Origin: UBA5793 sp040255465
GTDB taxonomy: Bacteria; Planctomycetota; Phycisphaerae; Phycisphaerales; UBA5793
NCBI GenBank assembly: GCA_040255465.1
Contig: JBDZVA010000003.1
Coordinates: 806,001-870,000 of the forward strand
Reading direction: 5' to 3'
Length of the DNA: 64,000 bases
Of this stretch, positions 26,762 to 34,279 are shown one piece after another. Both the position numbers and the translations under genes were made by a program. The notes beneath the pieces were generated by a model, which saw only the letters and a list, made by a program, of their open reading frames with translations, did no database searches and was not told the origin of the DNA. Position 1 is the stretch's first letter. Each line of letters begins with the position of its first letter.

Positions 26762-27249
26762 GCGTGGGATTGGGTGGAAAGGCAGGAGAAAGAGAACTTA
26801 CCGCGGCCATTCGACTTGTCGCTCAGGCCCCTTTCGGGGAGATCGCAGAGAAGAAGAGTTGGGTTGGGTCGTAGGTCGGGACAAGGCTGGGTCGGAGATC
26901 CTGAGCCAAGCCGAAGGGCGCAGGCCCGGCGGGTTGGGCGATCGGCGTCGGGTCTTGTCACCCATTCACCCATTCATCCCATCACCCAGTCATGGCAACG
27001 CCGCGGAGGTGATCGGGTGACAAGGTGACGCGATGAGCGGGTGTGAGCAGGCGCCGAGGAGGAGGCAGCCGATGGCGCGTCGGCCGAGTCTGCGGAGGGT
27101 GGCGGCGGAGCCGGGGGGGCATTGGGGGATGGCATTGCGGGGGTTGGTCACGCACGGTGAGGCTAGTCTGACCTCGTGAGAGGTGCGCTGCACCTCCGAT
27201 CGATCTCGAAATATGTGAACAGGTTCCGCGAAATCCGTCTGATTTGCGC

Positions 27250-27278
27250 TTGCATCATCTTCAAACTTGCGGCATAAT
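27250..27278 (+). promoter_or_regulatory. Sigma-70-type promoter of the FG-GAP gene
   Basis: TTGCAT (27250-27255) and CATAAT (27273-27278) are separated by exactly 17 bp. Both boxes match the consensus well, and transcription would begin about 105 bp before the chosen start codon at 27392. Confidence 0.6.
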
Positions 27279-27391
27279 GCTGATCAGTACCGAGTCCATG
27301 GCTAGTCGGCGTTCACTTCGTCTGTACCATGGGCTCTGGCTCGACAACTGAACGCGAACGCCGGATCGATGAGCTAGAAGAGGAGCGGGCG

Positions 27392-28939
27392 ATGTCAATC
27401 AGAGAACGCAGTGGTCTGATTCCGTGGGTCGTGGCGATGTGCTTGATTGTAAGTCCGTATTGGATTCAAAGCGTCGGCGCACAGTGCAATCTGCTGGAAA
27501 CACGTCAGCTCTTACCTCCAGATGTTCGTGCAGATGACCAGTTCGGATCATCGGTGGCCATTGGCGGGCGCATTGCAGTGGTGGGTGCCGCTCACGATAT
27601 TTCGGAGAGGTACACATCGGGGACGGCATATCTATTCGATGCCGGTACTGGTCAGCAGATTGCCAAGTTCTACCGTGAGAATGCGCAGGCGTACGATCAG
27701 TTTGGTTGTGCAGTGGCGATTGACGGCTCCACCGTTGTTGTCGGGGCCAAGACCTGTGAAGGCCAGGGCCTGCGTTATGGCGCTGCCTTTGTGTTTGACA
27801 TCTCCGATTCGGAGAATCCCGTCGAAACGCATCGTCTCGAGGCGCTCGATCCTCACGTGACTGACGATCTAGGCAAATCCGTCGCGGTGAGCGGTCGGCT
27901 CGCTCTTGTTGGCGCACCTGATAAGGACGGTGGACTGGGGGCAGCCTATTTGTTTGATGTTACGACCGGCGAGCAACTTGCCAAATTGGAGGCAAACGAT
28001 GGGGAGAGGGGAGACCTTTTCGGCTTTGCCGTGGCAATCGAGAGTAATGTGGCCTTGATCTCGGCGGTTCGAGATTTGCAGAGTGGAGTGCAGTCTGGGT
28101 CGGTCTACGTCTTTGATGTGTCCGACCCGCGAAATCCGATGGAAACGGACAAGTGGAGTATCTCGAACAACGCTCCCGATGCGCAGTTTGGTCGCAGCGT
28201 AGCTCTGGACGGTTCGCTGGCGTTGATTGGCGCTTTCCAAGACCTGGGGAACGGGCAGGGTAGCGGTGCGGCGTATCTCTTTGATATTCCCAGCGGAACA
28301 CAGGTGGCGCGACTCGTTCCCGAATTTGCAACCGGTCTGGCGCTTTACGGCTGTAGTGTGGGAATGAGTGGGAATCGAATCGTCATCGGAGCATATAAGG
28401 ATGACGATTACGGACGCGACTCAGGGTCGGCCTACGTGTATGACATCTCGCAGCCGGCTCAACCCGTCCTGATCGGAAAGTGCCTGGCGAACTTCGGAAA
28501 CTCGATGGACTACTTTGGTTCCCGTGTTGACATCAGCGAATCCACGGTAGTTGTTGGTAGCGAGTTCGTGGATCAGCGCGGCGGTGATTCTGGTTCTGCA
28601 TATCTGTTTGATACCGACCGCTGTCGTCTGGAACTTGGTGCCGAAGGGGTCTGTCCTGGGAGACTCGTTCTGACAGTGGAGAGCGCCACGCCGGGCGCGC
28701 AGGTGGTGCTACTCGGTGCTCTGGGCACTAGCGTAGTGCGTCTTCCGTCCGGTGGACCGTGCCCGGGAATCTCCGTAAACCTCGACCGATCGGTCGTGCA
28801 GGTGCGTAGCACGACTGCGGATGGTGATGGGGCTGCCGTGTTCTACGGACGCGTCAGTCAGCAGTACTGTGGCCGCGCTTTTGTGCAGGGATTGGACTTG
28901 TCCGATTGTCGGACTTCGAATGTGGAGCGTGTACAGTAG
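27392..28939 (+). CDS. Exported FG-GAP beta-propeller protein
   Basis: 515 residues from the ATG at 27392, chosen because AGGAG lies 7 nt upstream and a signal peptide (LIPWVVAMCLIVSPYWIQSVGAQ) follows; an ATG at 27329 is also in frame. At least seven repeats of about 50 residues share 'DDQFGSSVAIGGRIAVVGAA' and 'SGTAYLFDAGTGQQIAKF', the FG-GAP/integrin-alpha type of seven-bladed propeller. A Cys-containing C-terminal domain of about 100 residues (beta-rich, 'LVLTVESATPGAQVVLLG') follows. It should be secreted or on the cell surface; the ligand is unknown. GC content is well below that of the flanking genes. Confidence 0.87.
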   Translation: MSIRERSGLIPWVVAMCLIVSPYWIQSVGAQCNLLETRQLLPPDVRADDQFGSSVAIGGRIAVVGAAHDISERYTSGTAYLFDAGTGQQIAKFYRENAQAYDQFGCAVAIDGSTVVVGAKTCEGQGLRYGAAFVFDISDSENPVETHRLEALDPHVTDDLGKSVAVSGRLALVGAPDKDGGLGAAYLFDVTTGEQLAKLEANDGERGDLFGFAVAIESNVALISAVRDLQSGVQSGSVYVFDVSDPRNPMETDKWSISNNAPDAQFGRSVALDGSLALIGAFQDLGNGQGSGAAYLFDIPSGTQVARLVPEFATGLALYGCSVGMSGNRIVIGAYKDDDYGRDSGSAYVYDISQPAQPVLIGKCLANFGNSMDYFGSRVDISESTVVVGSEFVDQRGGDSGSAYLFDTDRCRLELGAEGVCPGRLVLTVESATPGAQVVLLGALGTSVVRLPSGGPCPGISVNLDRSVVQVRSTTADGDGAAVFYGRVSQQYCGRAFVQGLDLSDCRTSNVERVQ

Positions 28940-29134
28940 GCCGGCGTGACGGGTGCACCCGGACAGGGCCGCTGACTCCGCTCGATGCCAAGTCCCTCTA
29001 CTTGACGTATTCTCTGCGCGATCGATCCTCCGACCCGGTGGGATGTGCTCCCAGCGCGTCACCAATCGGTACCCAACGCGATGCTTGTTGGTGCGCAAGC
29101 GCGAGCGTGCGGCTCACGCTGAGGAACGGCGCTG

Positions 29135-29413
29135 CTACTTTTCGAAGATGTAGAACGCGAAACCCATCGTCTCATGGCCCCACTGGTGGATTGCGGCGTT
29201 CCAGGATTGCCAGTGTTTGAGCCTGGCGATCGCGTTCGGATCGTCGGGTGATTCGACGGCGCGCTGCTGGGCGGTGCGGAAGAAGGCGGATTCGAATTCG
29301 TTCCACTCGGCAGGTGAACTCGTTTCCGTGCGAATGAGTTTCAGGCCTGCTGATTCGGCGGTGGCGATGTTGGCTTCGTGGGTGAGCAGTTCGCTGGCTT
29401 CGAGGCCGGTTGC
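29135..29413 (-). pseudogene. C-terminal remnant of a SAM-dependent methyltransferase
   Basis: About 92 residues are readable to the stop: 'GLEASELLTHEANIATAESA', 'EWNEFESAFFRTAQQRAVES', 'WNAAIHQWGHETMGFAFYIF'. This matches the C-terminal part of class I methyltransferases that end '...WGxxxxGFAxYxF'. The N-terminal Rossmann domain with the SAM-binding glycines is absent. Upstream codons quickly become low-complexity and run into the repeat array at 29532-29822, so the gene was probably truncated by insertion or recombination there. Confidence 0.65.
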
Positions 29414-29531
29414 GTGGAGGTGGGGTTGTTGGGGAGGGTGCTGCGCCTCGTCGCCTATGTGGGGCTCGCGCGGGCGTGGTAGGTCGAACGCCAAATGCCC
29501 GACGGGTGTCCAGCACCGCGTGCTGACGCGT

Positions 29532-29822
29532 GCGGCTCGTTCATCCAAATCCTCGCTCACGCCTCTCCTTCGACAGGCTCAGGACCGGATGGGGCTCGCT
29601 TTGGGCGTCGAATGCCGGTCGGAGCGAACACGCGCTTCCTGACCCTTCGAGAGGCTCAGGGTCCGTGGACGGGCACGGCTCGTTGATCGAAATCCTCGCT
29701 CACGCGCCTCCTTCGACAGGCTCAGGACCAGACGGGGGCTCGCTTTGGACGTCGAATGCCGGCCGGAGCAAAAACCCGCTTCCTGACGGGCGCGGCTCGT
29801 TGATCGAAATCCTCGCTCACGC
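29532..29822. repeat. Degenerate tandem repeat containing TTCGACAGGCTCAGGA elements
   Basis: A unit beginning CGGCTCGTTGATCGAAATCC and continuing TCGCTCACGC recurs at about 29533, 29676 and 29793 (periods about 143 and 117 bp). The first two units contain CTTCGACAGGCTCAGGACC at 29568 and 29710, then GTCGAATGCCGG. The first also has a variant, CCCTTCGAGAGGCTCAGGG, at 29643. There is no coding frame, and the block fills the gap between the methyltransferase remnant and radA. Confidence 0.75.
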
Positions 29823-29875
29823 GTCGGGCTCGCTCACGCGCCGTTGATCGCCGTTTGTTTGGCTACAGTGTCGCC

Positions 29876-31351
29876 ATGGCCAAGGCGCATCGGTCTTTTG
29901 TGTGTGATCAGTGCGGGGCGGTGTCGCCTCGGTGGATGGGCAAGTGCCCGGAGTGCGGGGCGTGGGACTCGCTCGAGGAGTTCACGCCCAGTGCGGCCGG
30001 GGGGTCGGACAAGAAGGATCCGCAGCGGGGGCTGGCGGAGGCGTGGGCGATGGAGGGGGCCGTCGCGGCGGGGAGCCCCGAGGCGGTGCGGCTGGGGGCG
30101 GTCGAGCCGCTCGATGTGCCGCGGCTAGCGACGGGGATCGGCGAGTTCGACCGGGTGCTGGGGGGCGGGCTGGTGCCGGGCTCGACGGTGCTCATCGGCG
30201 GCGAGCCGGGCATCGGCAAATCGACACTCATGCTGCAGGCGGCGGCGAAGGTCGCGGCCGCCGGGCGAAGCGTGCTCTACGTGACCAGCGAGGAGAGCAG
30301 CCAGCAGATCCAGATGCGGGCGCAGCGGCTGGGCGGCGCAGGAGAAGCGACGGGGGGAAGAGAAGCGAAGGCGCCCTTCGACAAACTCAGGGTTCAAGAA
30401 CAAGCGGGGATGGATGATCTTTTTGTCTTGGCGGACACGAACCTGGCGCGGATCTTTGCGCAGGCGAGCAAGGTCAGGCCGGCGGTGCTGGTGATCGATT
30501 CGGTGCAGATGATTTACAACGCGTCGCTCGATGCCTCGCCAGGCTCGATGACGCAACTGCGGCGATGCTGCATGGAGCTGGTGTACCTGGCGAAGAGCAC
30601 GCAGATGGCGATCGTGCTGGTGGGGCACGTGACCAAGGACGGGCAGGTCGCCGGGCCGCGTTTGCTCGAGCATCTTGTCGATGCGGTGCTGTACTTTGAA
30701 GGGGACCGGTACCACGCGCACCGGATCGTGCGCGGCGTGAAGAACCGCTTTGGCACAACGCTGGAGATCGGCCTCTTTGAGATGAGCGAGACGGGTCTGC
30801 GCGAGGTGGTCGATCCCTCGGGCGTGCTGAGCAGCGACCCGGCGACAGCACAGCCGACGCCGGGCTGCATGATCGTGCCGGCGATGCAGGGCAGCCGGTG
30901 TTTCATGGTGGAGGTGCAGGCGCTGACGGCGGCGGGGATTCTCGGCGCGGCCAAGCGGCGCGTGTCGGGGCTGGATGCGAACCGGCTGAGCATGATCCTG
31001 GCCGTGCTCGAGCAGCACGGCGGATTGCGACTGGCTGACCAGGATGTGTTTGCCAGTGTGGTGGGCGGGATGAAGATCGCCGAACCAGCCGCGGACCTGG
31101 GGCTGGCGCTGGCGATTGCGGGCTCTCATCTGCGCAAAGCGGGAGCCCCGGGGACGATTGCGCTGGGCGAAGTGGGGCTGAGCGGCGAGGTGCGGCGAGT
31201 GAGCCAGATCGAGCAGCGATTGCGCGAGGCGGCGCGATTGGGCTTCAAACGGGCTTTGGCGCCTGTGGGGGCGGTGGAGGGCAAGGGGAAAGGGGGGATT
31301 GAAATCGTGGCGGTGAAATCCATAAGCAGCGCGTTGGAGGCTTGGCGTTAG
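29876..31351 (+). CDS. radA: DNA repair protein RadA (Sms) with a repeat-derived insertion
   Basis: 491 residues. Order of domains: a C4 zinc finger (C10, C13, C24, C27 in 'CDQCG...CPECG'), a RecA-like ATPase with Walker A 'GGEPGIGKST' (108-117), the RadA-specific 'KNRFG' motif at about 289, and a Lon-protease-like C-terminal domain ('LGLALAIAGSHLRKAGAPG', 'GEVGLSGEVRRVSQIEQRL'). RadA promotes branch migration in recombinational repair. An extra segment of about 25 residues near residue 155-180 includes 'APFDKLRV', the translation of a dispersed repeat. I use the ATG at 29876 because the zinc finger then begins as in homologues. Confidence 0.96.
   Translation: MAKAHRSFVCDQCGAVSPRWMGKCPECGAWDSLEEFTPSAAGGSDKKDPQRGLAEAWAMEGAVAAGSPEAVRLGAVEPLDVPRLATGIGEFDRVLGGGLVPGSTVLIGGEPGIGKSTLMLQAAAKVAAAGRSVLYVTSEESSQQIQMRAQRLGGAGEATGGREAKAPFDKLRVQEQAGMDDLFVLADTNLARIFAQASKVRPAVLVIDSVQMIYNASLDASPGSMTQLRRCCMELVYLAKSTQMAIVLVGHVTKDGQVAGPRLLEHLVDAVLYFEGDRYHAHRIVRGVKNRFGTTLEIGLFEMSETGLREVVDPSGVLSSDPATAQPTPGCMIVPAMQGSRCFMVEVQALTAAGILGAAKRRVSGLDANRLSMILAVLEQHGGLRLADQDVFASVVGGMKIAEPAADLGLALAIAGSHLRKAGAPGTIALGEVGLSGEVRRVSQIEQRLREAARLGFKRALAPVGAVEGKGKGGIEIVAVKSISSALEAWR
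30374..30392 (+). repeat. TTCGACAAACTCAGGG dispersed repeat inside radA
   Basis: CCCTTCGACAAACTCAGGG lies in frame within radA. The same element type occurs in the array just upstream of the gene (CTTCGACAGGCTCAGGA). Its translation PFDKLRV is a known sign of this repeat in annotated proteins. Confidence 0.8.
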
Positions 31352-31374
31352 AATGAAGCCGGAGCAACGCACCT

Positions 31375-32805
31375 GTGGCACTGGTTGAGCGCGAATTCGG
31401 CGAGGCGTATCAGACGGAACTGGCGACGCTGCTGCAGCGCCGGTTTCGATTGCTGTGCGCGGTGTGGGCGGGGATCCTGATCATCCTGCTGATCGCCGAT
31501 CTGGCGGACTGGTGGGGGCAGTGGGTGCCGTTTGCTTCGTATGTCAGCGCGCATGGGCTGCAACTGGTGGTGATCGGGGCGATGTGGAGGCGGCAGGAGT
31601 CGAAGGCGATCAGGGGCCACGAACTGCTGCGGATGTCGTTCTGGATGGTGGTGCTGAATGCGGCGATTGCGAGCGTGGTGTTTCACGCGGTCAGCGGCGA
31701 GGGCGGCGTCGGGCTGCTGCCGGTCGGGGTCGGGTTTCTGCTGGCGTGCCTGATTCTGCCGTGGACGCCGACGCAGGCGGCGAGGCCGGGCATTGCGGTG
31801 TGGCTGGTGTGGGTGCTGGCGCAGCTGGTTTTTGCCCGCGTCGAGTTCGGGCTCAAGCGCGTGGTGCTGGATGTGCTCGCGGGCCTGCTGGTCGTGCCGA
31901 TGGGTCTGCTCGAATGCTGGATCCGCACGCGGGCAATCGGCAAGCGCGTGGAGTCGACCTCGTTGCGGCAGCACTATGAAGAGTTTCACCGCGAACTGTT
32001 TGATGCGCGGAAGATCCATGAAGCGATCTTCCCGCGACCCAAGAGCACCGGGGCGATCCGGTTTGCGTTTCGCGATGCGCCGCGGCTGGGGATCGGGGGG
32101 GATCTGCTGGCGGCGCACGAGTCGCCGGATGGTTCGCTGCACCTGATCATGCTCGACGTGGCGGGAGACGGGATTGCGGCGGCGTTGACGGTGCACCGGC
32201 TGCACGGGGAGATCGAGCGGTTGTTCGCCGAGTCGGCGCACCTGCGGCCGCGCGATGTGATCGCGGCGCTGGATCGATATGCGCACCTGACGCTGGCGCC
32301 GCACGGCGTGTTCGCGACGGGCTTTGCCATGCGATTTGAGGAAAGCGGCGCGGCGCGGTGGTGCGGGGCGGGTCATGCGCCGGCGTTTATCCGCCACGGG
32401 GACGGCTCGCTGACGCGGCTGCTGAGCACCACCTGGCCGCTGGGGGCATCGGACCGGCTGTGTGAAGATTTCGAGGAGCGCATCGAGGCGATGGAGCCTG
32501 AGGATGTGCTCATTGCGTATTCCGACGGGGCGTGCGACTGGCGCAACCGCAAGGGGCAGTGGCTGGGGTACAGCGGGGCTGAGGCGATCGTGCGAACGAC
32601 GACGGTGGAAGATCCACTGAAGTGGCCGGACGCGTTTCTGCGGCAACTGAATACGTTTCGCGGCTGGCAAGGCGAGCCGGATGAAGATGTGCTGATCCTG
32701 GCGGTCAACGTCGGGGCGCCGGTCGTGTCGCGCACCGGGCTGCGGACGTCGCGGTTCTTCCGTTCGCGCACGGCTGAGCCGGTGCAGGTGGAGGTTGGAG
32801 CATGA
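31375..32805 (+). CDS. Membrane SpoIIE/RsbU-type PP2C phosphatase (diverged copy)
   Basis: 476 residues from a GTG with GGAG 10 nt upstream. The N-terminal part has about six membrane helices (35-190). A linker helix ('YEEFHRELFDARKIHEAIFP') leads to a PP2C/SpoIIE domain (about 220-440). The metal-site segment reads 'IMLDVAGDGIAAALTVHRL' where the family and the downstream paralogue have DxxGHG. 'CGAGHAPAFIRHGDGSLTRL' is typical, but the late acidic motif is 'YSDGACDWRN' rather than YTDGxxE. These changes suggest altered or lost phosphatase activity. Such proteins act on phospho-anti-sigma antagonists in partner-switching pathways, but no anti-sigma gene is in the window. Confidence 0.87.
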   Translation: MALVEREFGEAYQTELATLLQRRFRLLCAVWAGILIILLIADLADWWGQWVPFASYVSAHGLQLVVIGAMWRRQESKAIRGHELLRMSFWMVVLNAAIASVVFHAVSGEGGVGLLPVGVGFLLACLILPWTPTQAARPGIAVWLVWVLAQLVFARVEFGLKRVVLDVLAGLLVVPMGLLECWIRTRAIGKRVESTSLRQHYEEFHRELFDARKIHEAIFPRPKSTGAIRFAFRDAPRLGIGGDLLAAHESPDGSLHLIMLDVAGDGIAAALTVHRLHGEIERLFAESAHLRPRDVIAALDRYAHLTLAPHGVFATGFAMRFEESGAARWCGAGHAPAFIRHGDGSLTRLLSTTWPLGASDRLCEDFEERIEAMEPEDVLIAYSDGACDWRNRKGQWLGYSGAEAIVRTTTVEDPLKWPDAFLRQLNTFRGWQGEPDEDVLILAVNVGAPVVSRTGLRTSRFFRSRTAEPVQVEVGA

Positions 32806-34223
32806 GTGCTGCAGCGCCGCCGGTTGTCTCGGCTTCGACTTTTGAGAGCGAAATCTCGCGGCTGCTGCGGCTGCGCTTCACGTGGCTGGTGTCGCTGTGG
32901 CTGGGGTTGATCATTCTGCAGTACTCGATGGGTTTTCTGATCCAGATGCTGGTGCGCTCGACGGCGTCGATCGAATCGCAGTCGCTGTGGATTTCCAAGC
33001 CGGTCCTGCTTTCGCTGGCCGCGGTGCGGGTGGCGACGCTGGGCGTGGCGCTGGTGCTGGTGCGAACGCGCATCACGTCGCGATCGGGCGTGCTGCGGCT
33101 GGCGTACTGGGTGCTGGTGCTGTCGGGGCTGTGCTCGCTGGGCGCGGCGGTTGGCGAGCAGATCGACAACACCGAGATGGCGTCGATGGGTCTTGGGACG
33201 ATGGCGTGGCCGATCGTGGGGATCGCGCTTTCGCATTTCTTCGCGTGCGCGCTGCTGCCTTGGACGCCGCGCCAGGGGCTCAACCCGCTGCTGGTGCTGT
33301 ACCCGGCGTGGATCATCATGGCGGCGCTGGTCGAGCCGCTGACGGTGGTGCACCTGGCGACGGGTGTGCTCATCGCGCCGTCCATCAACAGCGCGGCCCT
33401 GCTGCTGTGCTGGTGGCGCCTCAACCGGCTGCACGGGCAGGTCGAGATCACGCAGTTGAGGCGGCAGTTCAAACGTTCGAGGCGCGACCTGATCGACGCG
33501 CGCAAGATACACGAAGTGCGCTTCCCGCGCCCGGTGCGCGGCGGGCCGCTGCAGTTTGCCTACTCCTATGAACCGATGCGCCAGGTGGGCGGTGATTTTC
33601 TGCACGCCCATCTTGATGATCGCGGCACGCTGCACGTGGTGCTCATTGACGTGACGGGGCACGGCATCCCGGCGGCGCTGACGGTCAATCGCGTGGATGG
33701 CGAGGTGCAGCGCCTCTATGGCGAGCAGCCGTACGCCTCGCCGCGCGAAGTGGCCAAGGCGCTGAACCGCTATTTCCATCTCGTGATGTTCCGCCACAGT
33801 ATTTTTGCCACGGCGTTTGTGTTTCGAATCGAGCCTGACGGAAAGATGGAGTGGGTCAATGCGGGGCACCCCCCCGCCTTTGTGCGGCGATGTGACGGCT
33901 CGCTCGAAGCGCTGGACTCGACGACGTTCATGCTTGGAGCGGCCCCGGATTCGGCTTTTGACTCCCCGATGGAAACGACGCAACTGGACGAGGATGAAGT
34001 GGTCGTCGTCTATACCGACGGCGCCACCGAGGCGGTCGATGAGCGCGGGCGGGAATTCGGCATCCGCGGCGTTCGCCAGGTCGTTGAAAGCTGGCGGCCC
34101 GACATGCATCTGGAACTGAGCGACTTCCTCCCCCAGGCGGTCGGCAAGTATCGCGATGGAGCGACGCGCGATGATGTCCTGATTACGACGGTCCGCCGCA
34201 CCGCGATGGCGACAACCGAGTAG
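32802..34223 (+). CDS. Membrane SpoIIE/RsbU-type PP2C phosphatase
   Basis: 473 residues; the ATG overlaps the upstream TGA (ATGA). It has the same plan as its neighbour: about six membrane helices (25-205), a linker ('SRRDLIDARKIHEVRFPRPV') and a PP2C/SpoIIE domain. Here the metal motifs are canonical: 'YEPMRQVGGDFLHAHLDDRG', 'VLIDVTGHGIPAALTVNRV', 'WVNAGHPPAFVRRCDGSLE' and 'VVVYTDGATEAVDERGREFG'. The pair is a tandem duplication in which this copy looks catalytically competent. The likely product is a membrane-bound serine phosphatase responding to an envelope or solvent signal through its helices. Confidence 0.9.
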   Translation: MSAAAPPVVSASTFESEISRLLRLRFTWLVSLWLGLIILQYSMGFLIQMLVRSTASIESQSLWISKPVLLSLAAVRVATLGVALVLVRTRITSRSGVLRLAYWVLVLSGLCSLGAAVGEQIDNTEMASMGLGTMAWPIVGIALSHFFACALLPWTPRQGLNPLLVLYPAWIIMAALVEPLTVVHLATGVLIAPSINSAALLLCWWRLNRLHGQVEITQLRRQFKRSRRDLIDARKIHEVRFPRPVRGGPLQFAYSYEPMRQVGGDFLHAHLDDRGTLHVVLIDVTGHGIPAALTVNRVDGEVQRLYGEQPYASPREVAKALNRYFHLVMFRHSIFATAFVFRIEPDGKMEWVNAGHPPAFVRRCDGSLEALDSTTFMLGAAPDSAFDSPMETTQLDEDEVVVVYTDGATEAVDERGREFGIRGVRQVVESWRPDMHLELSDFLPQAVGKYRDGATRDDVLITTVRRTAMATTE

Positions 34224-34279
34224 GCCCGCTTCCTACAATGGTCTGCTGGAGTCGGCACGCCTCCTTTGACGCCTGAACC

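Larger units (their letters stand above)
25997..27391. other. Gene-free interval of 1.4 kb rich in repeats
   Basis: No reading frame here has coding character; the longest ones are Arg/Gly-rich translations of repeats. From left to right the segment holds the rpsL leader, a G-run-rich stretch, a palindromic repeat (26204-26277), a four-copy GAGCGC-N4-GTGC array (26501-26575), a T-tract-rich segment (about 26585-26662), a CACGGAG-type dispersed repeat (26718-26761), more G-rich sequence, and a good promoter for the next gene (27250-27278). I found no tRNA-like fold or known structural RNA in it. Confidence 0.8.

Noticed and set aside
26324..27028. Frame of 234 codons in the gene-free interval
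   Set aside because: Its translation is repeat-derived and changes character along its length, with no ribosome-binding site or known domain.
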